Source: DSWT01 sp035373625 (lineage in GTDB: Bacteria > Chloroflexota > Anaerolineae > B4-G1 > SLSP01). Taken from it: a stretch of DNA of 64,000 nt. This document shows, piece by piece, positions 1 through 6,754 of the stretch. A program made the translations under genes and the position numbers. Below the pieces are notes generated by a model. That model had not been told where the DNA came from. It ran no database searches and worked only from the letters and a program-made list of their open reading frames with translations. Where the stretch lies: contig DAOSNS010000003.1 in NCBI GenBank assembly GCA_035373625.1, forward strand, positions 1 through 64,000. Reading direction: 5' to 3'. How positions within the stretch are numbered: position 1 is the stretch's first letter; each line of letters opens with the position of its first letter.

Positions 1-58
1 CCAAGATTACCAAATATTCCCGAATTCCGCCAGTTTGGGGTGCGGAATGTGGGAAGAA

Positions 59-268
59 CTAAAGGTATAGATATTTCTCTAAATTGGCAGACCAGTCTTC
101 AGGGCCATCCAGGTTGAGGGAGCGCGCTGTGCGAAGGAAAGAGTTTTTCTGTGTGGAGGGAGGGGTTGTCTCAACGACAATCCAGACGCGCGTATTCGGC
201 TTGAGCGCAAGCGGTTCAATGGGCCGCAATACAACTCCATCAAATAGAGCCTCAATTGTCTCGGTCAT
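59..268 (-). CDS. DUF104/AF2212-type antitoxin-like small protein
   Basis: A 69-residue protein whose first half, TIEALFDGVVLRPIEPLAL followed by RVWIVVE, is the signature of the AF2212/PG0164-like (DUF104) antitoxin family: a short beta-rich N-terminus with the VLRPLEPL-like core. Such proteins usually precede a PIN-domain (VapC) toxin. The expected toxin would lie to the left of base 59 on the same strand and is outside the window, so the module cannot be confirmed. The start at 268 has an AGGAGAACGACA spacer-type ribosome binding site. Function as antitoxin is family knowledge; pairing is inferred. Confidence 0.75.
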   Translation of the reverse strand: MTETIEALFDGVVLRPIEPLALKPNTRVWIVVETTPPSTQKNSFLRTARSLNLDGPEDWSANLEKYLYL

Positions 269-309
269 TGTCGTTCTCCTTATTCTGTGTTATGTTCATT
301 ATAGCATGA

Positions 310-447
310 ATGTCGTCATTTGATCACAAGAGGTTTCTCAATCACCCCTACATCTGGAGTCGTATCGCGCAGGCCGAACAAGCGCTCAACGCCGCCGCCC
401 CCGACCTGGCATTGATGATTCTTGAGCTAGGCTACATCAAACGCTAA
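310..447 (+). CDS. Small ORF, 45 aa, possibly a gene remnant
   Basis: An open frame from ATG 310 to TAA 445 encodes 45 residues beginning MSSFDHKRF and ending LMILELGYIKR. The composition (amphipathic, Ala/Leu rich, AQAEQALNAAAPDLAL) looks like real protein rather than random translation, but no Shine-Dalgarno site precedes the ATG and the start sits in the promoter region of the divergent antitoxin gene. It may be the C-terminal remnant of a deleted gene. No family recognised. Confidence 0.3.
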   Translation: MSSFDHKRFLNHPYIWSRIAQAEQALNAAAPDLALMILELGYIKR

Positions 448-457
448 GGCGGTTTCG

Positions 458-1021
458 TTAAGCCGGAGATACCTGCTGAATCCATTGTGCAAAGGCAACG
501 AGCAAATCCCGCAAAAAATTACGCGCAATCTCGTCCATCAAGTTCCCTTCGCTGTCGAAAACCTGCTCGGCGCGCGCCACCAGGACTTCCGGCTTCCCTA
601 GCGGCAAGGCGCCAACGTGGGTGAGAACCTGGCGGAGGTGCAATTGCGCTCGTACCGTACCGAAGTTGCCGGTGCTGGCCCCGATGATGGCGACCGGCTT
701 GCCATTCAAAGGTGGCTTGGGCTGGCGCGAGGCCCAGTCAATGGCGTTCTTGAGCGCACCGCTTAACGAACTGTTGTACTCAGGCGTCGCTATCAGGACG
801 CCATCGGCTTCCGCCAGGCGCGCGCGGAACTCGGCCACAGCGTCAGGAAACGGCTTCTCGAAATCCGGGTTGAACATTGGCAACGGCGCGAGGGCGATGA
901 TTTCGAGCGTCATCTCTGGCGGCAGCAGCTCGGCGGCTGTGCGCAAAAGGGCCGTGTTGTACGAGCCGTGGCGCAAGCTACCGGAAATGCCTGCGATACG
1001 AAGTTGCTTGGAAGTGTTCAT
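458..1021 (-). CDS. NADPH-dependent FMN reductase (flavodoxin-like)
   Basis: A 187-residue cytoplasmic flavoprotein of the NADPH-dependent FMN reductase/chromate-azo reductase family, which transfers electrons from NAD(P)H to FMN, quinones or other acceptors. The N-terminal phosphate-binding loop ISGSLRHGSYN (about residues 12-22) binds FMN phosphate, and PEYNSSLSGALKNAIDW (about 80-96) is the family's second flavin and dimer motif; GASTGNFG follows. Length matches the family (about 180-190). It is the last gene of a leftward run after the amidotransferase gene. Physiological acceptor unknown. Confidence 0.9.
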   Translation of the reverse strand: MNTSKQLRIAGISGSLRHGSYNTALLRTAAELLPPEMTLEIIALAPLPMFNPDFEKPFPDAVAEFRARLAEADGVLIATPEYNSSLSGALKNAIDWASRQPKPPLNGKPVAIIGASTGNFGTVRAQLHLRQVLTHVGALPLGKPEVLVARAEQVFDSEGNLMDEIARNFLRDLLVAFAQWIQQVSPA

Positions 1022-1090
1022 CGGTATGTCTCCTCAGAAATAGCTTCAACGGAATCGGACGGAAAATTTCCGTTCGATTTCGTTGATAAA

Positions 1091-1795
1091 TCACTGTGGC
1101 ATGACCAATCGCGCGAATTTTCGCAAGAGCAACGTGCCCACCGGTGTATCGTGGCACGTCGCCAGGCATTGTGCGGGATCCTGACCCTCGGCGCGTAGGA
1201 TGTCAGCATAGGCGTGGATGTAGGCGCGCACGATGTCGGCGTCGAATTCGGGGTGGAATTGCACCCCCCACACCCGCGGCGCAAAGGCGACGGCAGCATG
1301 CGGTTCCATGACGCTGGCGGCAAGCCCCCGTGCGCCTTCCGGCAATTTCAGCACCGATTGCGTATGGCTGACGTGCGCCTGGATGCGGGAATCGAACCCG
1401 GCAAAGAGTGGGTCGCCGTTGGCGTGTAGGCGTACATCCACCGTACCAAACTCCCGCCCGTTGGGATTGTCGCCGACGTCGCCGCCGAGTGCGTAAGCCA
1501 GCAACTGATGGCCGTAGCATATCCCCAATATCGGTACGCCTGTCTTAACGGCGTCATACAACCATTGCGCCGTGTGTTCGCTCCAGGCTTGATGTTCTGT
1601 CACCATTGCGTGTGAGCCGCTGATAACGACGCCGCTGGTGACCCCGGGCGATGGCAGCGACTCGCCTTTTGTCACATCAACGGTGATCATCGCTGTATGC
1701 GGAAGCCCTAGCCCCTGCGCGATCCAATCTTCAAAATCGCCCCGGCGGGCCACCAGATCAGGTATCGAGCTGCCGGTTTTTATGATGAGTAGCAT
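1091..1795 (-). CDS. Class I glutamine amidotransferase (GMP synthase domain-like)
   Basis: A 234-residue stand-alone class I glutamine amidotransferase. The nucleophile elbow GICYGHQLLAYALGG (about residues 93-107) holds the catalytic Cys, and VQFHPEFDAD (about 178-187) provides the His and Glu of the triad. The family hydrolyses glutamine and passes ammonia to an acceptor; stand-alone members like this resemble the GuaA N-terminal domain but their substrates are mostly unknown. The start is at 1795 after a GGGAG ribosome binding site, 19 bases from the stop of the upstream GyrA-CTD-like gene, so the two are probably co-transcribed. Confidence 0.88.
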   Translation of the reverse strand: MLLIIKTGSSIPDLVARRGDFEDWIAQGLGLPHTAMITVDVTKGESLPSPGVTSGVVISGSHAMVTEHQAWSEHTAQWLYDAVKTGVPILGICYGHQLLAYALGGDVGDNPNGREFGTVDVRLHANGDPLFAGFDSRIQAHVSHTQSVLKLPEGARGLAASVMEPHAAVAFAPRVWGVQFHPEFDADIVRAYIHAYADILRAEGQDPAQCLATCHDTPVGTLLLRKFARLVMPQ

Positions 1796-1814
1796 ACGGT
1801 CACTCCCTTAAATC

Positions 1815-2864
1815 TCATATTTGGGCGACGACGGCCGCTACCGTCTCATCCCCACGCAGCGCCATACAGTTGACGCCCTGTACGACGCCTTCCTTCGGTG
1901 GCACTTCGGCGGCCTGGAAGCGGATGATCTTGCTGTTGCGGGAGATGATGAAGATGTCGTTTTCCGCGCCGACCGCTGCCGCTGCGACCAGTTTGTCGGT
2001 CTTGAAGGCGATCTTGCCCCCGCCGCCCGGACTTTTGTTCGCCGCGAACCCCGCCATCAGCCGGATCGTGCCCTTGCCGTCTGCACCGAGCAGGAAGACG
2101 CTGCCGGCATCGTTTGTGGCGGTCGCAGCGACGACTGCGTCGTTCTTCTCCAGACGAATGCCCAGACAGCCGGTCTTGGGCACGCGCTGCGCCGGAAAAC
2201 GGATGGCGAATCCTTGCCGCGTGGCGATAAACACCTCATCCGCGCTGCCGGGAAGCCAGCACGCCGCTGCCAGCGGACCGTATTTGGCGGCGTCGTAGTA
2301 GACCACGCCGGGGATCATGCTTTTGCCTACAAAACTGGCGCGAATGGTGATGACCCAGCCCCGCTCGCCGACCAATGCGATCTGTTCCCCGCCGCCCTCG
2401 GGAAGTGCCGCCGCGAGGCGTTCGCCCGGCCGCACGGGAAGCAAGCCAGCGAGCGCCGTCCCTCGTGCGCGGATCGGCATTTCGGGCAGGCGATTGACCG
2501 GCAAGCGGTACGTGCGTCCCTGATCCGAGAACAGAACCAGGTTGACGCTTTCGTCGGCCAGGGCGAGCGATGCGGGCGGGTCGTTCTCCGGCGCGTCCAG
2601 GTCGAAGATGCCCATGCCGCCGCGTCGCTGGCGACCGTAAAGGTGCCGCGGCGTGCGCTTGAGCAGCCCGCCGGCGGTCAGGGTAATCAGGTTGATCGTG
2701 GTCGGCGGCTCGCAGAGTTCCGGCTCGGCGTCAGCTTCTGGCTCGGCGATGACCTGCGGGCGGGCGCGCCGGGCAGGCTGTGCCGCCAGTTCTGCCTCCA
2801 GGCTCTCAATGTAGGCCAGAACTTCAGGGGAAACATTGGTCAAATCCGGGCGTTCGATGGGCAT
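1815..2864 (-). CDS. Stand-alone DNA gyrase A C-terminal (beta-propeller)-like protein
   Basis: A 349-residue protein made of GyrA C-terminal repeats without the breakage-reunion (tyrosine) domain. Repeated blade signatures are visible: ITLTAGGLLKRTP, VLFSDQGRTYRLPV, ATRQGFAIRFPAQ, LGADGKGTIRL and ISRNSKIIRFQAAEV. Blade 1 carries YGRQRRGGMGIF, close to the GyrA-box (QRRGGKG) that GyrA uses to wrap DNA. The first about 55 residues are a charged, Ala/Glu-rich leader with a possible short coiled coil. ATG at 2864 has GGAGGAG seven bases upstream, better than the longer TTG option. DNA binding or wrapping is inferred from the family; no catalytic role is expected. Confidence 0.85.
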   Translation of the reverse strand: MPIERPDLTNVSPEVLAYIESLEAELAAQPARRARPQVIAEPEADAEPELCEPPTTINLITLTAGGLLKRTPRHLYGRQRRGGMGIFDLDAPENDPPASLALADESVNLVLFSDQGRTYRLPVNRLPEMPIRARGTALAGLLPVRPGERLAAALPEGGGEQIALVGERGWVITIRASFVGKSMIPGVVYYDAAKYGPLAAACWLPGSADEVFIATRQGFAIRFPAQRVPKTGCLGIRLEKNDAVVAATATNDAGSVFLLGADGKGTIRLMAGFAANKSPGGGGKIAFKTDKLVAAAAVGAENDIFIISRNSKIIRFQAAEVPPKEGVVQGVNCMALRGDETVAAVVAQI

Positions 2865-2955
2865 AGACTCCTCCAAAAACTAGAGTTGGAACGTTAGCAT
2901 GTTGAAAGGTCTGGACATTTCAACCTGTCTGAAGTCACCTTTTGGGTACACTTTG

Positions 2956-2984
2956 ATTATACCCACGACTGCCAGGAAGAACAG
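2956..2984 (-). promoter_or_regulatory. Possible promoter of the gyrA-CTD-like operon
   Basis: On the minus strand a perfect TATAAT (complement of 2956-2961) lies about 90 bases upstream of the 2864 start. No good -35 hexamer is found at 16-18 bases, so this is a tentative call. Confidence 0.35.
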
Positions 2985-3069
2985 GCCCCCATGCTTGTTT
3001 GTTCCGCCATTATTGCTTTTCGTTGTCTTCATAATGCGTATGCTGTTTGTCACCCCAAACAAGTGCCAT

Positions 3070-3097
3070 TTGACATATTTTGAACTTGTTGTAAAAT
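3070..3097 (+). promoter_or_regulatory. Sigma70-type promoter of the ilv-leu operon
   Basis: TTGACA at 3070-3075 and TAAAAT at 3092-3097 are separated by 16 bases, giving a predicted start near 3104. It lies just upstream of the Leu/Ile/Val-rich leader ORF and attenuator, about 280 bases before ilvB. Confidence 0.8.
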
Positions 3098-3132
3098 CTA
3101 GGGTAATTAGATCAGATCGAGTGTTGATGTTT

Positions 3133-3285
3133 ATGCATACTGACCAAAGCGACCGTAACGCAATACGCAACCGCCTTATCTCCGGCAATCCCTTGCTAGG
3201 GTTGTTGCTTATTGTCCTGGTTATTATTGTGCTCCTGCTTAGCGGGAGCACACGGGCGGTCGCGTTGGCGAAGATAAAGCCATAG
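3133..3285 (+). CDS. ilv operon leader peptide (attenuator control peptide)
   Basis: A 50-residue reading frame ending in tandem stops TAG TAG (3283-3288). Its second half holds LLGLLLIVLVIIVLLL, 15 of 16 residues being Leu, Ile or Val, the three end products of the operon downstream. This is the classical design of a ribosome-mediated attenuation leader: shortage of charged branched-chain tRNAs stalls the ribosome in the run. A terminator with U-tract follows 27 bases after the stop. ATG at 3133 is taken as start; ATG 3127 or GTG 3121 in the same frame are alternatives, and none has a strong Shine-Dalgarno site. The frame stays open back to 2899, but the promoter lies inside that stretch, so the longer ORF is not the gene. 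Confidence 0.85.
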   Translation: MHTDQSDRNAIRNRLISGNPLLGLLLIVLVIIVLLLSGSTRAVALAKIKP

Positions 3286-3334
3286 TAGGACAAAGCATAT
3301 CCAAAACCAGCAAAAGCCGCCCAAAAGGGCGGCT
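3229..3334 (+). promoter_or_regulatory. Attenuator RNA: pause hairpin and putative antiterminator
   Basis: A 10-bp hairpin (3229-3238 with 3242-3251, loop TTA) covers the end of the codon run. Just after it, GGGCGG at 3254-3259 repeats the descending arm of the terminator and can therefore pair with CCGCCC at 3317-3322, competing with the terminator stem. That is the alternative pairing expected for antitermination. The exact ribosome-position logic is inferred; the leader stop lies some 25 bases beyond the competing segment. Confidence 0.7.
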
Positions 3335-3340
3335 TTTTTT
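3312..3340 (+). terminator. Intrinsic terminator of the ilv attenuator
   Basis: AGCCGCCC (3315-3322), loop AAAA, GGGCGGCT (3327-3334) and a run of seven T (3334-3340). Preceding A residues can extend the stem. It sits between the leader peptide stop and the ilvB ribosome binding site, the position of a regulated terminator. Confidence 0.92.
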
Positions 3341-3373
3341 ATGGCTAGGGATTTTTTAGGAGGAGAAGACGCG

Positions 3374-5086
3374 ATGAAGAAAACCGGTGCAGAAATTATA
3401 TGGGCGATGCTCGAACATGAGGGGGTCGAGGTCGCCTTCGGGATCCCGGGAGGCACGATCATGCACACCTATCATCCCCGGCAGGACTACGGCGTTTATC
3501 ACGTGCTGGTGCGTCACGAGCAATGCGCGGCACACGCGGCAGATGGTTACGCACGTGCCTCCGGCAAGGTTGGGGTGGCGATCGCAACTTCCGGCCCCGG
3601 TGCGACGAATCTGGTGACCGGCATCGCCACGGCGATGATGGATTCGTCCCCCATTGTGTGTATTACTGGGCAGGTGCCCACCTCAGTCATCGGCACGGAT
3701 GCCTTCCAGGAAGTGGACATTACCGGCATCACCTTGCCGATCACCAAACACAATTACCTTGTCGCAAGCGTTGATGAATTGGCCGAGGTCATTCACGAGG
3801 CGTTTTACATCGCCCGCAGTGGCCGCCCGGGGCCGGTGTTGGTGGACATCCCCAAAGACGTACAACAGGCGTCCACTGAATTTGTTTTGCCTGATGATGA
3901 AGTCAAGTTGCCGGGCTACCATCCTGTGGGTAAGGGGAACCCCGATCTGGTGGCAAAGGCTGCGGCATTGATCAACCAGGCTGAGCGGCCGGTGATTCTG
4001 GCCGGCCAGGGCGTGATTATGTCGGGGGCGACGGACGTGCTGCGTGCATTCGCGGAGAAAACGGACACGCCGGTCGCTTTCACCCTGCTGGGGAAGGGGG
4101 GCTTCCCCGAATCGCATCCGCTGGCGTTGTCGTTGATGGGGATGCACGGCGAAGTCTTTGCCAACCGCGCCATTCAGGAGGCCGATTTGTTGCTCGGCTT
4201 TGGGATGCGCTTTGATGACCGCGTGACCGGACGCCTGAATGCCTATGCTCCCCAGGCGCGCAAGGTGCACGTGGATATGGATGCCGCCGAACTGAATAAG
4301 ATCGTCAAGACTGACGTGGCGATCCACGGCGACCTGCGGCAGGTGTTGGAGCAATTGCTGCCGCTTGTTTTCCCCGCCGATCACGAGGCATGGCTGGAGC
4401 GCATTAATGGATGGCGTGCGCAGAGCCACAAGCGCGACATCATCAATCGTCCCGAAAATGGCCATCTGGTTGCCCCGCACTTCATCAACGAAATCTGGGA
4501 GGCTACGGCGGGGCAGGCCATCATTGTCACCGATGTGGGGCAGCATCAGATGTGGGTAGCGCAGTACTATCCCACCGACTATCCACGCCACTTCATTTCC
4601 TCCGGCGGGCAGGGGACGATGGGCTTCGGGCTGCCGGCGGCCATCGGCGCCCAGATCGCCCGTCCTGATAAAGAAGTATGGGCCATCCTCGGCGATGGCG
4701 GCTTCCAGATGACCATGCACGATCTGGCGACCATTGTTCAGGAGCGGCTGCCCATTCACATTGCGATTTCCAACAACGGCTACCTGGGCATGGTGCGCCA
4801 GTGGCAGGAGTTTTTCTACGACAAGCGTTACGAGGCCACGCGCTTGCAGAATCCCGATTTTGTAAAGCTGGCCGAGGCTTACGGCATCCGTGCGTGGCGG
4901 GCGACGAATCGGCGGCAGGCGCGGGAAGCCATTGCCGCGGCGCGCGCGCACAACGGCCCCACGCTCATTGATTTCGAGATTGTCCGTGAAGGCGAAGCCG
5001 CTAACGTTTATCCAATGGTGCCGGCCGGTGCGGCATTGCACGAGATGATCGAACGTCCGGTCTACGCTATGGCACAGGAGGCATAA
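3374..5086 (+). CDS. ilvB: Acetolactate synthase, large (catalytic) subunit
   Basis: A 570-residue ThDP enzyme that condenses two pyruvates to acetolactate (valine, leucine) or pyruvate and 2-oxobutyrate to acetohydroxybutyrate (isoleucine). The catalytic Glu is E49 in RHEQCAAHAADGYARASG; the substrate/FAD region follows, and the ThDP-Mg motif GDGGFQMTMHDLATIV ending in SNNGYLG lies at about residues 440-475. The start is ATG 3374, preceded by AGGAGGAG; ATG 3341 in the same frame abuts the terminator U-tract and lacks a binding site. It is the first enzyme gene after the attenuator and is followed one base later by its regulatory subunit. Confidence 0.97.
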   Translation: MKKTGAEIIWAMLEHEGVEVAFGIPGGTIMHTYHPRQDYGVYHVLVRHEQCAAHAADGYARASGKVGVAIATSGPGATNLVTGIATAMMDSSPIVCITGQVPTSVIGTDAFQEVDITGITLPITKHNYLVASVDELAEVIHEAFYIARSGRPGPVLVDIPKDVQQASTEFVLPDDEVKLPGYHPVGKGNPDLVAKAAALINQAERPVILAGQGVIMSGATDVLRAFAEKTDTPVAFTLLGKGGFPESHPLALSLMGMHGEVFANRAIQEADLLLGFGMRFDDRVTGRLNAYAPQARKVHVDMDAAELNKIVKTDVAIHGDLRQVLEQLLPLVFPADHEAWLERINGWRAQSHKRDIINRPENGHLVAPHFINEIWEATAGQAIIVTDVGQHQMWVAQYYPTDYPRHFISSGGQGTMGFGLPAAIGAQIARPDKEVWAILGDGGFQMTMHDLATIVQERLPIHIAISNNGYLGMVRQWQEFFYDKRYEATRLQNPDFVKLAEAYGIRAWRATNRRQAREAIAAARAHNGPTLIDFEIVREGEAANVYPMVPAGAALHEMIERPVYAMAQEA

Positions 5087-5087
5087 G

Positions 5088-5585
5088 ATGCAGAGTACAT
5101 TGATTGCTTTGGTCGAAGATAAACCCGGTGTGCTGACGCGCGTCGCCAGCTTGTTCCGCCGGCGCAACTACAACATCGAAAGTTTGACCGTTGGTCACAC
5201 CGAGGAGCCTGGCATTTCCCGTATGACGATTGTGGTGGATAGTGCGCGCACCGATGTTGAAAAAGTGGCGCAGAACCTTTACAAGCTGATCAACGTGATC
5301 CGTGTGGAGGATGTCACCGAGCAACCGAGCGTGCTGCGCGATCTGGCGCTCATCAAAGTGCGGGCCGAGGGGGGCGGCACACGTTCGGAGATCATGCAGC
5401 TTGTGGACACCTTCCGGGCGCGTGTGGTGGATGTGGGCCTGGATACTTTGATGGTCGAAGTGACCGGCACGGAAGACAAGATTGATGGTCTGGTGGAAGT
5501 CTTGCGCCCTTACGGCATCGTCGAAATGGTGCGCACAGGCCGTGTAGCTATGGCACGCGGCAGTTCAGGGAATGGGCACAAGTAG
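5088..5585 (+). CDS. ilvN: Acetolactate synthase, small (regulatory) subunit
   Basis: A 165-residue regulatory subunit. The N-terminal ACT domain (about residues 4-78: LIALVEDKPGVLTRVASLF, RRRNYNIESLTVG) binds valine and gives feedback inhibition and activation of IlvB; the C-terminal ACT-like half (EIMQLVDTFRARVVDVG, VEVTGTEDKIDGLVEVLRPYGI) completes the standard length. The gene starts two bases after the ilvB stop, with ribosome binding site AGGAGG inside the end of ilvB, indicating translational coupling. Confidence 0.96.
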   Translation: MQSTLIALVEDKPGVLTRVASLFRRRNYNIESLTVGHTEEPGISRMTIVVDSARTDVEKVAQNLYKLINVIRVEDVTEQPSVLRDLALIKVRAEGGGTRSEIMQLVDTFRARVVDVGLDTLMVEVTGTEDKIDGLVEVLRPYGIVEMVRTGRVAMARGSSGNGHK

Positions 5586-5615
5586 AACGCATAACTAACA
5601 CGAGGAGAAAGGACA

Positions 5616-6674
5616 ATGACGAAGATTGATTTTGGTGGTGTTATTGAAGATGTGGTGACACGCGAGGAGTTCCCGCTGGAGAAAGCGCGTGAGGTGCTCA
5701 AGGATGAAGTCGTCGCGGTGTTGGGATACGGCGTACAGGGGCCGGCGCAATCCCTGAACATGCGCGATAACGGCATCAATGTCATCGTCGGACAGTGGAA
5801 GGGTGATGAGGCTGCCTGGAAAAAAGCCCTCGCCGACGGTTGGGTGCCCGGCGAGACCTTGTTCGATCTCGAAGAAGCTGCAGAACGCGGCACAATCGTG
5901 CAGTACCTGGTCTCCGATGCCGCGCAGATGATGACCTGGCCGCGCATCAAACCGCATCTCAAGCCCGGCAACGCGCTGTATTTCTCGCACGGTTTTTCTA
6001 TCGTCTACAGCAACCAGACCGGCGTGGTTCCCCCTGACTACGTGGACGTGATCATGGTCGCCCCCAAAGGCTCTGGGACGAGTGTGCGGGCCAACTTCCT
6101 GGCCGGGAGCGGCATCAACGCCAGCTATGCGGTTGAGCAGGACTACACCGGGCGCGCGGAAGAACGTACTATCGCCCTGGGTATTGCCATCGGTGCGGGG
6201 TATCTCTTCCCCACCACTTTCAAGAACGAAGTCTACAGCGACCTTACCGGTGAGCGCGGCGTGTTGATGGGGGCGCTGGCGGGCATCATGGAAGCACAGT
6301 ACAACCTGCTCCGCAAACATGGGCACACGCCGAGTGAGGCTTTCAACGAAACCGTCGAGGAACTCACGCAGAGCCTTATCCGTCTGGTGGATAAGAACGG
6401 CATGGATTGGATGTACGCCAACTGCTCCACCACTGCGCAACGCGGCGCTCTCGACTGGCGGCATCAGTTCCGCAAAGCCGTGGAGCCGATCTTCGATTGG
6501 CTGTATGAGAGTGTAGTCTCCGGCGAACAGACACGCATCGTGCTGGAGGCCAACAGCGCGCCCGATTACCGTGAGAAACTCGCCGAAGAACTGCGCGAAA
6601 TGCGGGAATCGGAGATGTGGCGTGCGGGTGCTGCTGTGCGGTCGCTGCGACCGGAGAATTGGGGAAAGCAGTAG
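5616..6674 (+). CDS. ilvC: Ketol-acid reductoisomerase
   Basis: A 352-residue enzyme that isomerises and reduces acetolactate or acetohydroxybutyrate to the dihydroxyacid, using NAD(P)H and Mg. The Rossmann loop is LGYGVQGPAQSLNMRDNG starting near residue 36; the loop then reads VIVGQWKGD, so the usual Arg/Ser phosphate-binding residues of NADPH-specific enzymes are not obvious and cofactor choice is open. The C-terminal knotted domain carries DLTGERGVLMGAL and Glu-rich Mg ligands (NETVEEL). It is slightly longer than most class I enzymes (about 330-340). Ribosome binding site GAGGAGAAAGG precedes ATG 5616. Its TAG stop lies in the first unit of a palindromic repeat. Confidence 0.95.
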   Translation: MTKIDFGGVIEDVVTREEFPLEKAREVLKDEVVAVLGYGVQGPAQSLNMRDNGINVIVGQWKGDEAAWKKALADGWVPGETLFDLEEAAERGTIVQYLVSDAAQMMTWPRIKPHLKPGNALYFSHGFSIVYSNQTGVVPPDYVDVIMVAPKGSGTSVRANFLAGSGINASYAVEQDYTGRAEERTIALGIAIGAGYLFPTTFKNEVYSDLTGERGVLMGALAGIMEAQYNLLRKHGHTPSEAFNETVEELTQSLIRLVDKNGMDWMYANCSTTAQRGALDWRHQFRKAVEPIFDWLYESVVSGEQTRIVLEANSAPDYREKLAEELREMRESEMWRAGAAVRSLRPENWGKQ

Positions 6675-6742
6675 ACAGTAAATGGTAGACGGTAGACAGG
6701 GGAAGAGAAACCCCGTCTACTGTCTACAGTCTACCGTCTACT
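6671..6742. repeat. Intercistronic GTAGACAG palindromic repeat, copy 1
   Basis: The whole ilvC-leuA gap is a palindrome built of GTAGAC/GTCTAC units around an AGGGGAAGAGAAACCCC core. The ilvC stop codon is part of the first unit and the leuA ribosome binding site follows directly. A near-identical copy in the opposite window orientation, but the same orientation relative to transcription, occurs at 46991-47047. Confidence 0.85.
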
Positions 6743-6754
6743 CTGGAGGAGACA

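Noticed and set aside
1821..2897. Long 358-codon rightward ORF opposite the GyrA-CTD-like gene
   Set aside because: It is the antisense shadow of a GC-rich gene: Arg/Ala/Gly/His-rich, no domain signature and no ribosome binding site, while the other strand shows clear propeller motifs.
2899..3285. 128-residue open frame ahead of ilvB taken as one protein
   Set aside because: The first 78 codons precede or contain the promoter and have no coding character; only the last 50 codons form the attenuation leader peptide.
3341..3373. ilvB start at ATG 3341
   Set aside because: This ATG directly follows the terminator T-run with no binding site, whereas ATG 3374 has AGGAGGAG.
3683..5167. Leftward 494-codon ORF over ilvB
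   Set aside because: Antisense shadow of ilvB; no recognisable motifs and no initiation signal.
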